Assembly (NCBI GenBank): GCA_963783355.1
Contig: CAWANF010000006.1
Coordinates: 330,830-394,829 of the forward strand
Direction: 5' to 3'
From: CAWANF01 sp963783355
GTDB taxonomy: Bacteria > Bacteroidota > Rhodothermia > Balneolales > DATFMH01
Length of the DNA: 64,000 nt
Shown: positions 55,406 to 63,927 of the stretch, one piece after another
How the letters are laid out: each line of letters starts with the position of its first letter
Numbering within the stretch: position 1 is the stretch's first letter
The notes under the pieces: generated by a model
What the model was told of the DNA's origin: nothing
The model's database searches: none
Seen by the model: only the letters and a program-made list of their open reading frames with translations
Translations under genes and position numbers: made by a program

Positions 55406-58400
55406 ATGTTTCTGCCAAATCATGCCAGGAATTATGTTCTACTTATACTTAACCTAATATTTCCTATTGTCTTGTTTGCTCAATCTGGTAATTCAAATGA
55501 AGGCATTTATTTCACGTCCTATCCAGCACTCACTCCAGACGGGAATACCGTGGTTTTCAGCTACGACAGTGACTTATGGAAAGTTAGTTCTAATGGTGGC
55601 GAAGCGGTACGGTTGACAGGAATGCAGGGTAATGAAACCCGTCCAAGAATTTCACCGGATGGAAAATGGATTGCATTTACTTCCAACCAATATGGGAATG
55701 AAGATGTGTATGTAATGCCCGTTGATGGCGGAAAAATTCGTCGGCTGACCTATTATCAAAGTGCTGATCAGGTAGATACCTGGTCATGGGATTCTAAATA
55801 TATCTATTTCATCTCCAATCGGTACAACCGGTTTACCGAGTATAAAGTAAATATTGACGGGGAAACTCCGGAACGTCTCTTCCCTAATTATTTCAATACG
55901 ATTCATAATGTGGCTCTGGATCCCAAAACCGGGGAGATATTTTTTAACCAAAGCTGGGAGAGTTACCTATTCACTTTCCGTAAACGGTATAAAGGCCCTT
56001 TTAATCCGGATATTCAATCTTATAATCCTAAAACAGGAGTGTATAAAAAATACACCCATTACGAGGGTAAAGATTTTTGGACGACTATTGATCGCGAAGG
56101 GCATATATATTTTGTATCCGATCAGGCTAACAATGAGTACAATTTATACACTTTCCGGGATGGTAATAAAACTCAACTCACAGATTTCACAACTTCTATA
56201 AAAAACCCGAATGTCAGTGCCAACGGTTCAAAAGTTGTATTTGAAAAAGATTACCAGCTGTACATTTATGATGTGGCATCAGGAAAAGCTCACAAAATAC
56301 CTGTGACCGCCTATCAAAATAATACGCTGGCTGAATCTCAGGATTTTAATGTGAAAGGAAAAATTTTCAATTTTGATGTTTCACCGGATAATAAAAAAAT
56401 AGCTTTTGTCTCCCGTGGAGAACTATTCGTGTCTGATATTAAAGGCAAGTTCATCCGGAAGATAGTGACTCGAGAAAGCGGCAGGGTTTCTGAGGTTGAG
56501 TGGTTAAGTGACAGTAAAGACCTGATTTTCAATCAAACAGTTGATGGTTATCAAAATTGGTTTACCGTAGCTGCTGATGGCCGGTCAAAAGCAAAAGAAA
56601 TCACGAACGAATATCATAATGACAGGAATATTGCCTTAAATCCAAAAAGAACCGAAGGAGTTTACCTAAGCGGTCGCAATGAATTGCGAATTATCGATCT
56701 CAAAACATTTAAAAGCAAAACGATCGTAAAAGATGAATTCTGGGGATATCAAAATTCACAACCACGCTTCTCTCCTAATGGAGAATATGTCGTTTTCACG
56801 GCACACAGAAATTTTGAACAGGATATATTCATTCATAATCTCAAAACAGGAAAAACAATAGATTTAACGAAGACTGGAGTAACCGAAACGGATCCATTCT
56901 GGTCGCCGGACGGCAAGTATATTTATTTCGTTTCCGACCTGACCCATCCGGCTTATCCATTCGGACTCCGAAATGCCCATGTTTACAGAATGCCGCTGGA
57001 AAAGTTTGAAAAGCCATTTCGTTCCACCGAATTCAACAACTTATTCAAAGCCTCAGAAAAAAAAGAAAAGGATAGTACCGATTCCGTAATCAAAATCAGT
57101 ATTGATACTTTGAACATCATGCAACGTATCGAACGGGTTGGCCCGGGATTTGGGAAACAGTATACCCCCTATGTCATCAAAAAAGATGATAAGACGATTG
57201 TAATCTATCCATCAAATCACAATAAAGGCACGATCGAGTTATGGATGACTACGATGCAGCCTTTCGAAAAATCAAAAACAGAAGTTATCAAAGGCGCCGT
57301 GGGTGGTGGTTACTCAGTCGCGGAGGCAAAAAAACACTTTTATATTTTATTACATGGTAATATCTATAAGCTTGAACTCGGCGGTCCCAAAGTTGATAAA
57401 ATAGATATGAATTACACTTTTCGACGAAACCTGAGGGCGGAATTCGACCAAATGTACACCGAGGTTTGGGCGAATCTGAACGAAAATTATTACAGCCCAA
57501 CCATGAATAATACAAATTGGCAGAACATTAAAAATCATTATGCCCGTTTTCTTCCAGATATTCATTCCCGGGCTAATCTGAGAACCCTCATTAGTGATAT
57601 GCTTGGAGAGCTGGATTCTTCACATATTGGATTTTACTCATCGGGTAAGGAAGAAAAAGAATTTTACTCATCCAGCTCTATGGCAACCGGAATTGTTTGG
57701 AATAATCAAAAGCCATATGAGGTTGATCACATTGTCAAAAACAGTCCGATGGACAAATATGATATTCATATCGAGAAGGGCGATGAGCTCATAAAAGTCG
57801 ATGGCCAGGATATTAATTCCAACTTGGATCGGGAATCTTATTTTACACGGCCTTCTATGGACCAGGAAATGTCGATGACCTTCAAACGTGGAGACACTCA
57901 TTTCTCTGTTAAAATTCATCCGGAATCTTTTGGCTTATTCAGAGAACAACTCTACGATGAGTGGATTTTTAATAATAATCAACGAGTTAAACAGGAAAGC
58001 AATGGAAGGATAGGTTATGTGTATATGAAAAATATGACCGATCCGGAACTCCGGCATTTTCTGATATACATGACCTCCCGGGGATATAAAAAAGACGGTT
58101 TAATCCTGGATCTCCGGTACAATACCGGTGGTAACGTGCATGATGAAGTATTGCATTTCCTGGAACAACGCCCCTACTTAAAATGGAAATACAGGGATGG
58201 AAAATTTACGATTCAACCCAATTTTGCACCTGAGGCAAAACCTATCGTCCTTTTAGTGAATCAGCAGACATTAAGTGATGCGGAAGTAACCTCAGCCGGA
58301 TTCAAAGCCTTAAAGCTGGGAAAAATCGTTGGAACCCATACCTACAAATGGATTATTTTTACTTCCGGCAAAAGTCTGGTTGACGGCTCTTTTTATCGAT

Positions 58401-58558
58401 TGCCATCGTGGGGTGTTTATACATTAAACGGAAACAATCTGGAACATAACGGGGTAGAACCTGATGTTATAATAGACAATACCTTCCTGGACAGAATTCA
58501 TCATAAGGATCCGCAACTGGATAAAGCCATTTCTATTATTTTGAATAAATTGAAATAA
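55406..58558 (+). CDS. Secreted tricorn-like S41 protease
   Basis: This 1050-residue protein has a signal peptide (VLLILNLIFPIVLFAQ). Two WD40/PD40-type beta-propeller regions fill about residues 30-600, with repeats such as ISPDGKWIAFTSN, VSPDNKKIAFVS and WSPDGKYIYFVS. A tricorn core domain, a PDZ domain at about 740-830 and an S41 catalytic domain follow; the catalytic Ser is in QTLSDAEVTSAG and the closing motif is NGVEPDVII. It probably degrades peptides in the periplasm or outside the cell. A strong ribosome site AAGGGGG precedes the ATG. Confidence 0.93.
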   Translation: MFLPNHARNYVLLILNLIFPIVLFAQSGNSNEGIYFTSYPALTPDGNTVVFSYDSDLWKVSSNGGEAVRLTGMQGNETRPRISPDGKWIAFTSNQYGNEDVYVMPVDGGKIRRLTYYQSADQVDTWSWDSKYIYFISNRYNRFTEYKVNIDGETPERLFPNYFNTIHNVALDPKTGEIFFNQSWESYLFTFRKRYKGPFNPDIQSYNPKTGVYKKYTHYEGKDFWTTIDREGHIYFVSDQANNEYNLYTFRDGNKTQLTDFTTSIKNPNVSANGSKVVFEKDYQLYIYDVASGKAHKIPVTAYQNNTLAESQDFNVKGKIFNFDVSPDNKKIAFVSRGELFVSDIKGKFIRKIVTRESGRVSEVEWLSDSKDLIFNQTVDGYQNWFTVAADGRSKAKEITNEYHNDRNIALNPKRTEGVYLSGRNELRIIDLKTFKSKTIVKDEFWGYQNSQPRFSPNGEYVVFTAHRNFEQDIFIHNLKTGKTIDLTKTGVTETDPFWSPDGKYIYFVSDLTHPAYPFGLRNAHVYRMPLEKFEKPFRSTEFNNLFKASEKKEKDSTDSVIKISIDTLNIMQRIERVGPGFGKQYTPYVIKKDDKTIVIYPSNHNKGTIELWMTTMQPFEKSKTEVIKGAVGGGYSVAEAKKHFYILLHGNIYKLELGGPKVDKIDMNYTFRRNLRAEFDQMYTEVWANLNENYYSPTMNNTNWQNIKNHYARFLPDIHSRANLRTLISDMLGELDSSHIGFYSSGKEEKEFYSSSSMATGIVWNNQKPYEVDHIVKNSPMDKYDIHIEKGDELIKVDGQDINSNLDRESYFTRPSMDQEMSMTFKRGDTHFSVKIHPESFGLFREQLYDEWIFNNNQRVKQESNGRIGYVYMKNMTDPELRHFLIYMTSRGYKKDGLILDLRYNTGGNVHDEVLHFLEQRPYLKWKYRDGKFTIQPNFAPEAKPIVLLVNQQTLSDAEVTSAGFKALKLGKIVGTHTYKWIIFTSGKSLVDGSFYRLPSWGVYTLNGNNLEHNGVEPDVIIDNTFLDRIHHKDPQLDKAISIILNKLK

Positions 58559-58573
58559 AAAATTTAACATTTT

Positions 58574-58608
58574 AAAGTCCGTCGGGGAAATTCGGCGGAC
58601 TTTTTTTA
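58574..58608 (+). terminator. Rho-independent terminator of the tricorn-like gene
   Basis: An 11-bp stem with one T-G wobble pairs 58574-58584 (AAAGTCCGTCG) with 58593-58603 (CGGCGGACTTT), with an 8-base loop, then continues into a T run. It starts 15 bases past the stop. Confidence 0.9.
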
Positions 58609-58704
58609 TGCCTATACTGGCTATCGCTTATGAAATTGTATTCTTACTTTTTAGTAATTACCCGATTCTTTCTATTGATACATTTTTAAACAAGAAGGCA
58701 ATCA

Positions 58705-59073
58705 ATGAGTGATTCCGAGTTATCTGAAAAAAATTACAGGAAAATATTCTGGTTAAACAGCCTGCTGACTGTTCCCATGATGTTATTATTTTCCTGGCCA
58801 TATTATGAATTCAGTCATATTATCGGTCTTTCATTTCTTTTTTCAGCCATCGGATCTTTCACCTTTGCCCTCCCCTTTACACTTACCGTCATGCATGGCT
58901 ATGTAACAAAATCTCTGGGAACCATGCACAGGAATCATTATTATTTATGGTTGCGAAACAAATCGCTATCCTATGGAATACTGTTTCGCCCTATTCTTAT
59001 TCGAACACGTTTCAGGCTGACGCTATTCATCATCAGCCTGTTAATCCTCATCACGGGCTATTTTGTTCATTAA
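58705..59073 (+). CDS. Small membrane protein of unknown function
   Basis: This 122-residue protein has three likely membrane segments at about 16-34 (LNSLLTVPMMLLFSWPY), 38-63 (IIGLSFLFSAIGSFTFALPFT) and 103-120 (LTLFIISLLILITGYF). I recognise no family. An AGAAGG ribosome site precedes the ATG, and it has its own terminator. Both support a genuine monocistronic gene. Confidence 0.7.
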   Translation: MSDSELSEKNYRKIFWLNSLLTVPMMLLFSWPYYEFSHIIGLSFLFSAIGSFTFALPFTLTVMHGYVTKSLGTMHRNHYYLWLRNKSLSYGILFRPILIRTRFRLTLFIISLLILITGYFVH

Positions 59074-59075
59074 AA

Positions 59076-59112
59076 AAGGCTACCTGAAAAAGTATCAGAT
59101 AGCCTTAATTTT
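59076..59112. terminator. Bidirectional terminator between convergent genes
   Basis: Stem AAGGCTA / TAGCCTT plus CTGA / TCAG with one C-A mismatch (59076-59106). It is flanked by A6 on the left and AATTTTT on the right, so it can terminate both the membrane-protein gene and acs. Confidence 0.8.
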
Positions 59113-59128
59113 TAGGAATTAATGCGGA

Positions 59129-61027
59129 TTAATACGAGTTGCCGTTTACCAATTGATCTATAACGGTGGGATCGACGAGAGTAGTAATATCTCCAAAATC
59201 ATCGGTTACTCCGGCTGCCACATTTCGAAGGATTCTCCTCATTATTTTCCCTGAACGGGTTTTGGGTAATCCTTTGACGATTTGAATTTTATCGGGCTTG
59301 GCAATAGGGCCAATGATCTTCGTAACGAGATTATTTATCTCTTTTTTGAAGCTTTCATTATTGTCTGGTTGTTCAGCACAAATCATAAACGCATAAATAC
59401 CTTCCCCTTTAATTTTATGGGGATAACCGACAACGGCCGTTTCTACAATATTCGGATGTTCATCGATGGCATTTTCAATTTCAGCTGTTCCCAATCGGTG
59501 ACCCGAAACATTCAAAACATCATCAACACGTCCGGTAATACGGTAGTAACCGTCTTCATCCCTTCGGCAACCATCACCGGTGAAATACAATCCTTTGAAT
59601 TGACTAAAATACGTTTTCTTAAAACGCTCATGATCACCATAAATAGTTCGTGCCATCGATGGCCACGGATACTTTATGCACAGATTTCCCTGAACAGCAT
59701 TACCAGTAATTTCTTTTCCCTGATCATCAACTAAAACCGGCTGAACTCCGGGAAGCGGTAATGTTGCGAAGCCCGGTTTGGTTGGGGTAATTCCTGCAAG
59801 CGGAGAAATGAGAATACCACCCGTTTCTGTTTGCCACCAGGTATCAACAATCGGAGTTTTGCCTTTACCAATATTATCATGATACCAATGCCAGGCTTCC
59901 TCGTTGATCGGTTCTCCAACGGAACCCAAAACTTTCAGGGAACTCAAATCATATTTATGTACATATTTCAAATCTTCTGCCATCAATGAACGAATGGCAG
60001 TAGGGGCAGTATAAAAATGAGTTACTCCATATTTTTCCACCACTTCCCAAAAACGGCCGGGATCGGGATAATTTGGTGTTCCTTCAAAAATGATTCCCGT
60101 AGCCCCATTCAGCAGAGGCCCGTAAACAATGTAAGAGTGACCGGTAATCCAGCCGACATCGGCCGTACACCAATAGATATCATTTTCTGCGACCTGAAAA
60201 ACATTACGGAATGAATAACTGGTGTATACCATATATCCCCCGGCTGTATGAACCACCCCTTTGGGTTTACCGGTTGATCCCGAAGTATATAGAATAAAGA
60301 GTGGGTCTTCGGCATCTACTTCTACCGCTTTATGTTCTTTGGAAGCATTACGTATGAGCATATGCCACCACAAATCACGCCCTTCAACGATATTAATATC
60401 ACGATTAGTTCTGCGGCAGACAATTACCTTCTCTACCGTAGGGCAAGTTTCCAGGGCTTCGTCTGCAATATCTTTAAGCGGTATATCCTTTTCACCTCTT
60501 CGACCGCCATCATTACATATGAGCATTTTCGCTCCGCAGTCCTGAATCCTTTCAGCAAGTGATTGAGCAGAAAAACCAGCAAAAACCACGGAATGAACAG
60601 CTCCTATCCTGGCACAGGCCAATACGGCAATTACCAGCTCGGGTGTCATGGCCATATAAATACAGACCCTGTCCCCCTTTTTTATTCCCTGCTCTTCCAA
60701 TACATTTGAAAAACGGCAAACATCATCATATAATTGACGGTAGGAAATAGTTCTTCGAAAAGAATCGGGGTGATTGGGTTCAAATATGAAAGCGGTTTTA
60801 TTGCCCATCGTATTTAGATGGCGATCCAGGCAATTCTCTGTAATATTTAATTTCCCGCCTTCAAACCATTTGATATCCACATTTTTAAAATCACCGCTTA
60901 ATGTTTTATTCCATCTTTTTCTCCAATAAAAAGTACCGGCTTCGTGCTCCCAGAAAGCTTCCGGGTCATGAGCACTTTGTTTATACACATCATGATATTC
61001 TTCAAAAGATTTAATATTCAGCCACAT
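59129..61027 (-). CDS. acs: Acetyl-CoA synthetase
   Basis: This 632-residue AMP-forming enzyme activates acetate. The P-loop-like LYTSGSTGKPKGVVHTAGG, WCTADVGWITGHSYIVYGPL, DTWWQTETGG and the C-terminal catalytic Lys in KTRSGKIMRRILR (usual acetylation site) are all present. It is full length and monocistronic. Confidence 0.97.
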   Translation of the reverse strand: MWLNIKSFEEYHDVYKQSAHDPEAFWEHEAGTFYWRKRWNKTLSGDFKNVDIKWFEGGKLNITENCLDRHLNTMGNKTAFIFEPNHPDSFRRTISYRQLYDDVCRFSNVLEEQGIKKGDRVCIYMAMTPELVIAVLACARIGAVHSVVFAGFSAQSLAERIQDCGAKMLICNDGGRRGEKDIPLKDIADEALETCPTVEKVIVCRRTNRDINIVEGRDLWWHMLIRNASKEHKAVEVDAEDPLFILYTSGSTGKPKGVVHTAGGYMVYTSYSFRNVFQVAENDIYWCTADVGWITGHSYIVYGPLLNGATGIIFEGTPNYPDPGRFWEVVEKYGVTHFYTAPTAIRSLMAEDLKYVHKYDLSSLKVLGSVGEPINEEAWHWYHDNIGKGKTPIVDTWWQTETGGILISPLAGITPTKPGFATLPLPGVQPVLVDDQGKEITGNAVQGNLCIKYPWPSMARTIYGDHERFKKTYFSQFKGLYFTGDGCRRDEDGYYRITGRVDDVLNVSGHRLGTAEIENAIDEHPNIVETAVVGYPHKIKGEGIYAFMICAEQPDNNESFKKEINNLVTKIIGPIAKPDKIQIVKGLPKTRSGKIMRRILRNVAAGVTDDFGDITTLVDPTVIDQLVNGNSY

Positions 61028-61205
61028 ATCTTCTATCCTGTTAATTATTTAATTCACTGGTGATAATCCCATCTAATAATTTTAAATCGACCGGTTTGAA
61101 TCACTAATCGACAATTACATACAGGAAAACATTTCCATCACTTATAATTATTTTTTTTTTGCGGATTTGCAACCGGTTATTTGGCATAAATATGACTAAG
61201 GAGGC

Positions 61206-61231
61206 TAAATATTAGAAAATTCTAATATTTA
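61206..61231. promoter_or_regulatory. 12-bp perfect inverted repeat
   Basis: TAAATATTAGAA (61206-61217), AA, TTCTAATATTTA (61220-61231). It lies 25 bases beyond the 3' end of the sigma gene and about 180 bases before the acs start. The AT-only symmetry without a following T run suggests an operator for acs rather than a terminator; that is inference. Confidence 0.45.
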
Positions 61232-61256
61232 ACAAAATGTACACCTTAAAGAGAGA

Positions 61257-61820
61257 TTAATGAGTCGATTTATTCTTATAACATTGATGAAGAATATTGA
61301 GAATTCTGGACTTTTTGGTCCTCACATTTCCATGTGAAATATTAAATACTTTGCTTGCTTCTTCGTTGGTCGCATCTTCCCGATGCATGAAATATTCTAT
61401 AAACTTCCGGGCTTTGTTGTCAAGCTCCTGCAAACATTCTTTCAGTATATTCTGACGCTCCTTATCAAGCAGTCGTTCTATCTGTTCGGCAGGTTCTGCA
61501 ATATGAACTATCTGGTTTTCGTCTCCCTGAAAACGCTTATTACGCTTCAAATACTTAAGATATTGATGCCGTACTGATTTTATCAGATAACTGTAGATAT
61601 ACTTTTCATTTTGGATATAGCCATCCCTAACCCTTTGCAAAACTTCTACAAAGGCTTGGTAAACGCATTCCTCAGCGTTATAATGATCTGCACGCATTGT
61701 AACAATAAGATAATCTATGAGTCGGGGAATTACTTCCTCTAACAACTCATTAATCACCTTCTGATCATTATTCTGAATAGCAATAACCAGGTCTGAATAG
61801 TCAACTGTAGATTTATCCAA
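61257..61820 (-). CDS. ECF-like sigma factor, divergent from the lipoprotein array
   Basis: This 187-residue sigma-70-family protein has region 2 at about residues 25-95 (NAEECVYQAFVEVLQRVRDG, IYSYLIKSVRHQYLKYLKRN) and region 4 at about 125-180 (LQELDNKARKFIEYFMHREDATNEEASKVFNI read in parts, then HGNVRTKKSRIL). No anti-sigma gene is adjacent. The start is TTG, preceded eight bases upstream by GAGG. An in-frame TAA further upstream rules out an earlier ATG. The first gene upstream, divergent, is the tandem lipoprotein array. Confidence 0.85.
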   Translation of the reverse strand: MDKSTVDYSDLVIAIQNNDQKVINELLEEVIPRLIDYLIVTMRADHYNAEECVYQAFVEVLQRVRDGYIQNEKYIYSYLIKSVRHQYLKYLKRNKRFQGDENQIVHIAEPAEQIERLLDKERQNILKECLQELDNKARKFIEYFMHREDATNEEASKVFNISHGNVRTKKSRILNILHQCYKNKSTH

Positions 61821-62149
61821 TATTATAGCCTCGTCACTTTAACCATTCATAATTACAACAAAGCTCCGCCTGCAAATATTACGCATAATAATACATAAAA
61901 TTCATTACTATAATATCCTCCAATTGTGATAATTCAAATATCTGTCTTCGAATAAACATCATAAATTTTTTAAAATTACTCCAATACGCACTCTATTATA
62001 ATGAAATGTTTATCTATGTGCAGAATGAATTATTATAAAAATTTTAAAAATTAATGTAACAAATATGATTTAAGTGTCTCTTTATCATGAGATAAAATAG
62101 AGCCTTACAAATACTTGCAATTAAAACTAATTTAAATCGGAGATTATTT
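61821..62149. promoter_or_regulatory. 329-base divergent control region between sigma factor and array
   Basis: This very AT-rich region has no ORF. On the plus strand, TTTATC-ATGA-GATAAA (62081-62096) is an inverted repeat that overlaps a possible -10 TAAAAT (62093-62098). Its -35 candidate at 62070-62075 is poor (3 of 6). GGAG at 62139-62142 is a ribosome site seven bases before the first array ATG. Later copies lack any comparable site. Confidence 0.45.
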
Positions 62150-62398
62150 ATGAAAACCCAATCCAACATCTCACGTACCCTCAGTATCTTCTTCGCTATC
62201 ATCCTCGCCCTGTTCATGGCCACCGCCTGCGGTAACATCGCCGGAACCAGCCTGAACTCCACTAATGCTTCCGTCGCTGCCGCTCCGGCTCCCGACAACG
62301 GTCAGCTTCCCAGCGTTCAGCCCCAGGGCAACACCCTCAACGCCACCACTTTCGGTACCGGCGACCAACCTCAGATCATCGTTGACAAACCCAACTGA
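62150..62398 (+). CDS. Small lipoprotein-like array protein, copy 1
   Basis: This 82-residue protein has N-terminus MKTQSNISRT and hydrophobic core LSIFFAIILALFMA. A lipobox-like ATAC places the acylated Cys at 27; Ala rather than Leu at -3 is a weak point. The mature 56 residues are Gly/Ala/Asn/Thr/Pro/Gln-rich, probably unstructured, ending EPQ/QPQ-IIVDKPN. This copy reads GDQPQ at residues 71-75. It is the only copy with a recognisable ribosome site (GGAG). By hand count 143 of 249 bases are G or C, well above the AT-rich flanks. I recognise no family. Confidence 0.78.
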   Translation: MKTQSNISRTLSIFFAIILALFMATACGNIAGTSLNSTNASVAAAPAPDNGQLPSVQPQGNTLNATTFGTGDQPQIIVDKPN

Positions 62399-62446
62399 TT
62401 CTTATCCTTACCCAACAATACTTTTAATCCACAAATTTTACCCACT

Positions 62447-62665
62447 ATGAAAACCCAATCCAACATCTCACGTACCCTCAGTATCTTCTTCGCTATCATC
62501 CTCGCCCTGTTCATGGCCACCGCCTGCGGTAACATCGCCGGAACCAGCCTGAACTCCACTAATGCTTCCGTCGCTGCCGCTCCGGCTCCCGACAACGGTC
62601 AGCTTCCCAGCGTTCAGCCACAGGGCAACACCCTCAACGCCACTACTTTCGGTACCGGCGACTGA
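62447..62665 (+). CDS. Small lipoprotein-like array protein, copy 2 (truncated)
   Basis: This copy is 72 residues. It is identical in protein to copy 1 up to residue 72, then stops at TGA because of one extra base at the codon-72 region (GGCGACTGAACC). The DNA for the missing tail (PQIIVDKPN) is still present downstream in the +1 frame up to 62695. All other differences from copy 1 are synonymous (CCC to CCA, ACC to ACT). Confidence 0.7.
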   Translation: MKTQSNISRTLSIFFAIILALFMATACGNIAGTSLNSTNASVAAAPAPDNGQLPSVQPQGNTLNATTFGTGD

Positions 62666-62743
62666 ACCTCAGATCATCGTTGACAAACCCAACTGATTCT
62701 TGTTCTACCCAACAATTTATTTAATCCACAAATTTTACCCACT

Positions 62744-62962
62744 ATGAAAACCCAATCCAACATCTCACGTACCCTCAGTATTTTCTTCGCTATCATCCTC
62801 GCCCTGTTCATGGCCACCGCCTGCGGTAACATCGCCGGAACCAGCCTGAACTCCACTAATGCTTCCGTCGCCGCCGCTCCGGCTCCCGACAACGGTCAGC
62901 TTCCCAGCGTTCAGCCACAGGGCAACACCCTCAACGCCACTACTTTCGGTACCGGCGACTGA
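62744..62962 (+). CDS. Small lipoprotein-like array protein, copy 3 (truncated)
   Basis: This 72-residue copy has the same one-base insertion and premature TGA as copy 2. It differs from copy 2 only by synonymous changes (ATC to ATT at Ile13, GCT to GCC in the Ala run), so copies 2 and 3 share a recent ancestor. The signal peptide and Cys27 are intact, so a secreted 46-residue mature form is still predicted. Confidence 0.7.
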   Translation: MKTQSNISRTLSIFFAIILALFMATACGNIAGTSLNSTNASVAAAPAPDNGQLPSVQPQGNTLNATTFGTGD

Positions 62963-63040
62963 ACCTCAGATCATCGTTGACAAACCCAACTGATTCTTGT
63001 TCTACCCAACAATTTTTTTAATCCACAAATTTTACCCACT

Positions 63041-63289
63041 ATGAAAACCCAATCCAACATCTCACGTACCCTCAGTATCTTCTTCGCTATCATCCTCGCC
63101 CTGTTCATGGCCACCGCCTGCGGTAACATCGCCGGAACCAGCCTGAACTCCACTAATGCTTCCGTCGCTGCCGCTCCGGCTCCCGACAACGGTCAGCTTC
63201 CCAGCGTTCAGCCACAGGGCAACACCCTCAACGCCACTACTTTCGGTACCGGCGCTGAACCACAGATCATCGTTGACAAACCCAACTGA
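63041..63289 (+). CDS. Small lipoprotein-like array protein, copy 4
   Basis: This full-length 82-residue copy reads GAEPQ at residues 71-75 in place of the GDQPQ of copy 1 and otherwise has the same protein sequence. The spacer before it (ending TTTTACCCACT) has no purine-rich ribosome site, so translation relies on a leader without Shine-Dalgarno or on coupling. Confidence 0.75.
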   Translation: MKTQSNISRTLSIFFAIILALFMATACGNIAGTSLNSTNASVAAAPAPDNGQLPSVQPQGNTLNATTFGTGAEPQIIVDKPN

Positions 63290-63336
63290 TTCTTGTTCTA
63301 CCCAACAATTTTTTTAATCCACAAATTTTACCCACT

Positions 63337-63585
63337 ATGAAAACCCAATCCAACATCTCACGTACCCTCAGTATCTTCTTCGCTATCATCCTCGCCCTGT
63401 TCATGGCCACCGCCTGCGGTAACATCGCCGGAACCAGCCTGAACTCCACTAATGCTTCCGTCGCTGCCGCTCCGGCTCCCGACAACGGTCAGCTTCCCAG
63501 CGTTCAGCCACAGGGCAACACCCTCAACGCCACTACTTTCGGTACCGGTGCTGAACCACAGATTATCGTTGACAAACCCAACTGA
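63337..63585 (+). CDS. Small lipoprotein-like array protein, copy 5
   Basis: This 82-residue copy is identical in protein to copies 4 and 6. It differs from copy 4 at two synonymous third positions (GGC to GGT at Gly71 and ATC to ATT in the tail). Confidence 0.75.
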   Translation: MKTQSNISRTLSIFFAIILALFMATACGNIAGTSLNSTNASVAAAPAPDNGQLPSVQPQGNTLNATTFGTGAEPQIIVDKPN

Positions 63586-63632
63586 TTCTTGTTCTACCCA
63601 ACAATTTTTTTAATCCACAAATTTTACCCACT

Positions 63633-63881
63633 ATGAAAACCCAATCCAACATCTCACGTACCCTCAGTATCTTCTTCGCTATCATCCTCGCCCTGTTCAT
63701 GGCCACCGCCTGCGGTAACATCGCCGGAACCAGCCTGAACTCCACTAATGCTTCCGTCGCTGCCGCTCCGGCTCCCGACAACGGTCAGCTTCCCAGCGTT
63801 CAGCCACAGGGCAACACCCTCAACGCCACTACTTTCGGTACCGGTGCTGAACCACAGATTATCGTTGACAAACCCAACTGA
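63633..63881 (+). CDS. Small lipoprotein-like array protein, copy 6
   Basis: This 82-residue copy is identical to copy 5 throughout the coding sequence, implying a very recent duplication or gene conversion. The spacer that follows (63882-63927) is the first to diverge from the array consensus (CACCCTTACCAATAAACC in place of CTTGTTCTACCCAACAA). Confidence 0.75.
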   Translation: MKTQSNISRTLSIFFAIILALFMATACGNIAGTSLNSTNASVAAAPAPDNGQLPSVQPQGNTLNATTFGTGAEPQIIVDKPN

Positions 63882-63927
63882 TTCACCCTTACCAATAAAC
63901 CATATTTAACTCAAAATTTTACCCACT

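Noticed and set aside
62640..62670. Programmed +1 frameshift at GACTGA in copies 2 and 3 restoring the tail
   Set aside because: The tail is in the +1 frame and the stop is TGA, which recalls prfB. However, there is no upstream Shine-Dalgarno stimulator, no slippery Leu codon, and copies 4-6 encode the tail without a shift. A plain indel is simpler.
62044..63781. Minus-strand ORFs of 72-84 residues repeated through the array
   Set aside because: They are shadows of the plus-strand genes. Differences between copies are synonymous only in the plus frame, and the plus product has a signal peptide.
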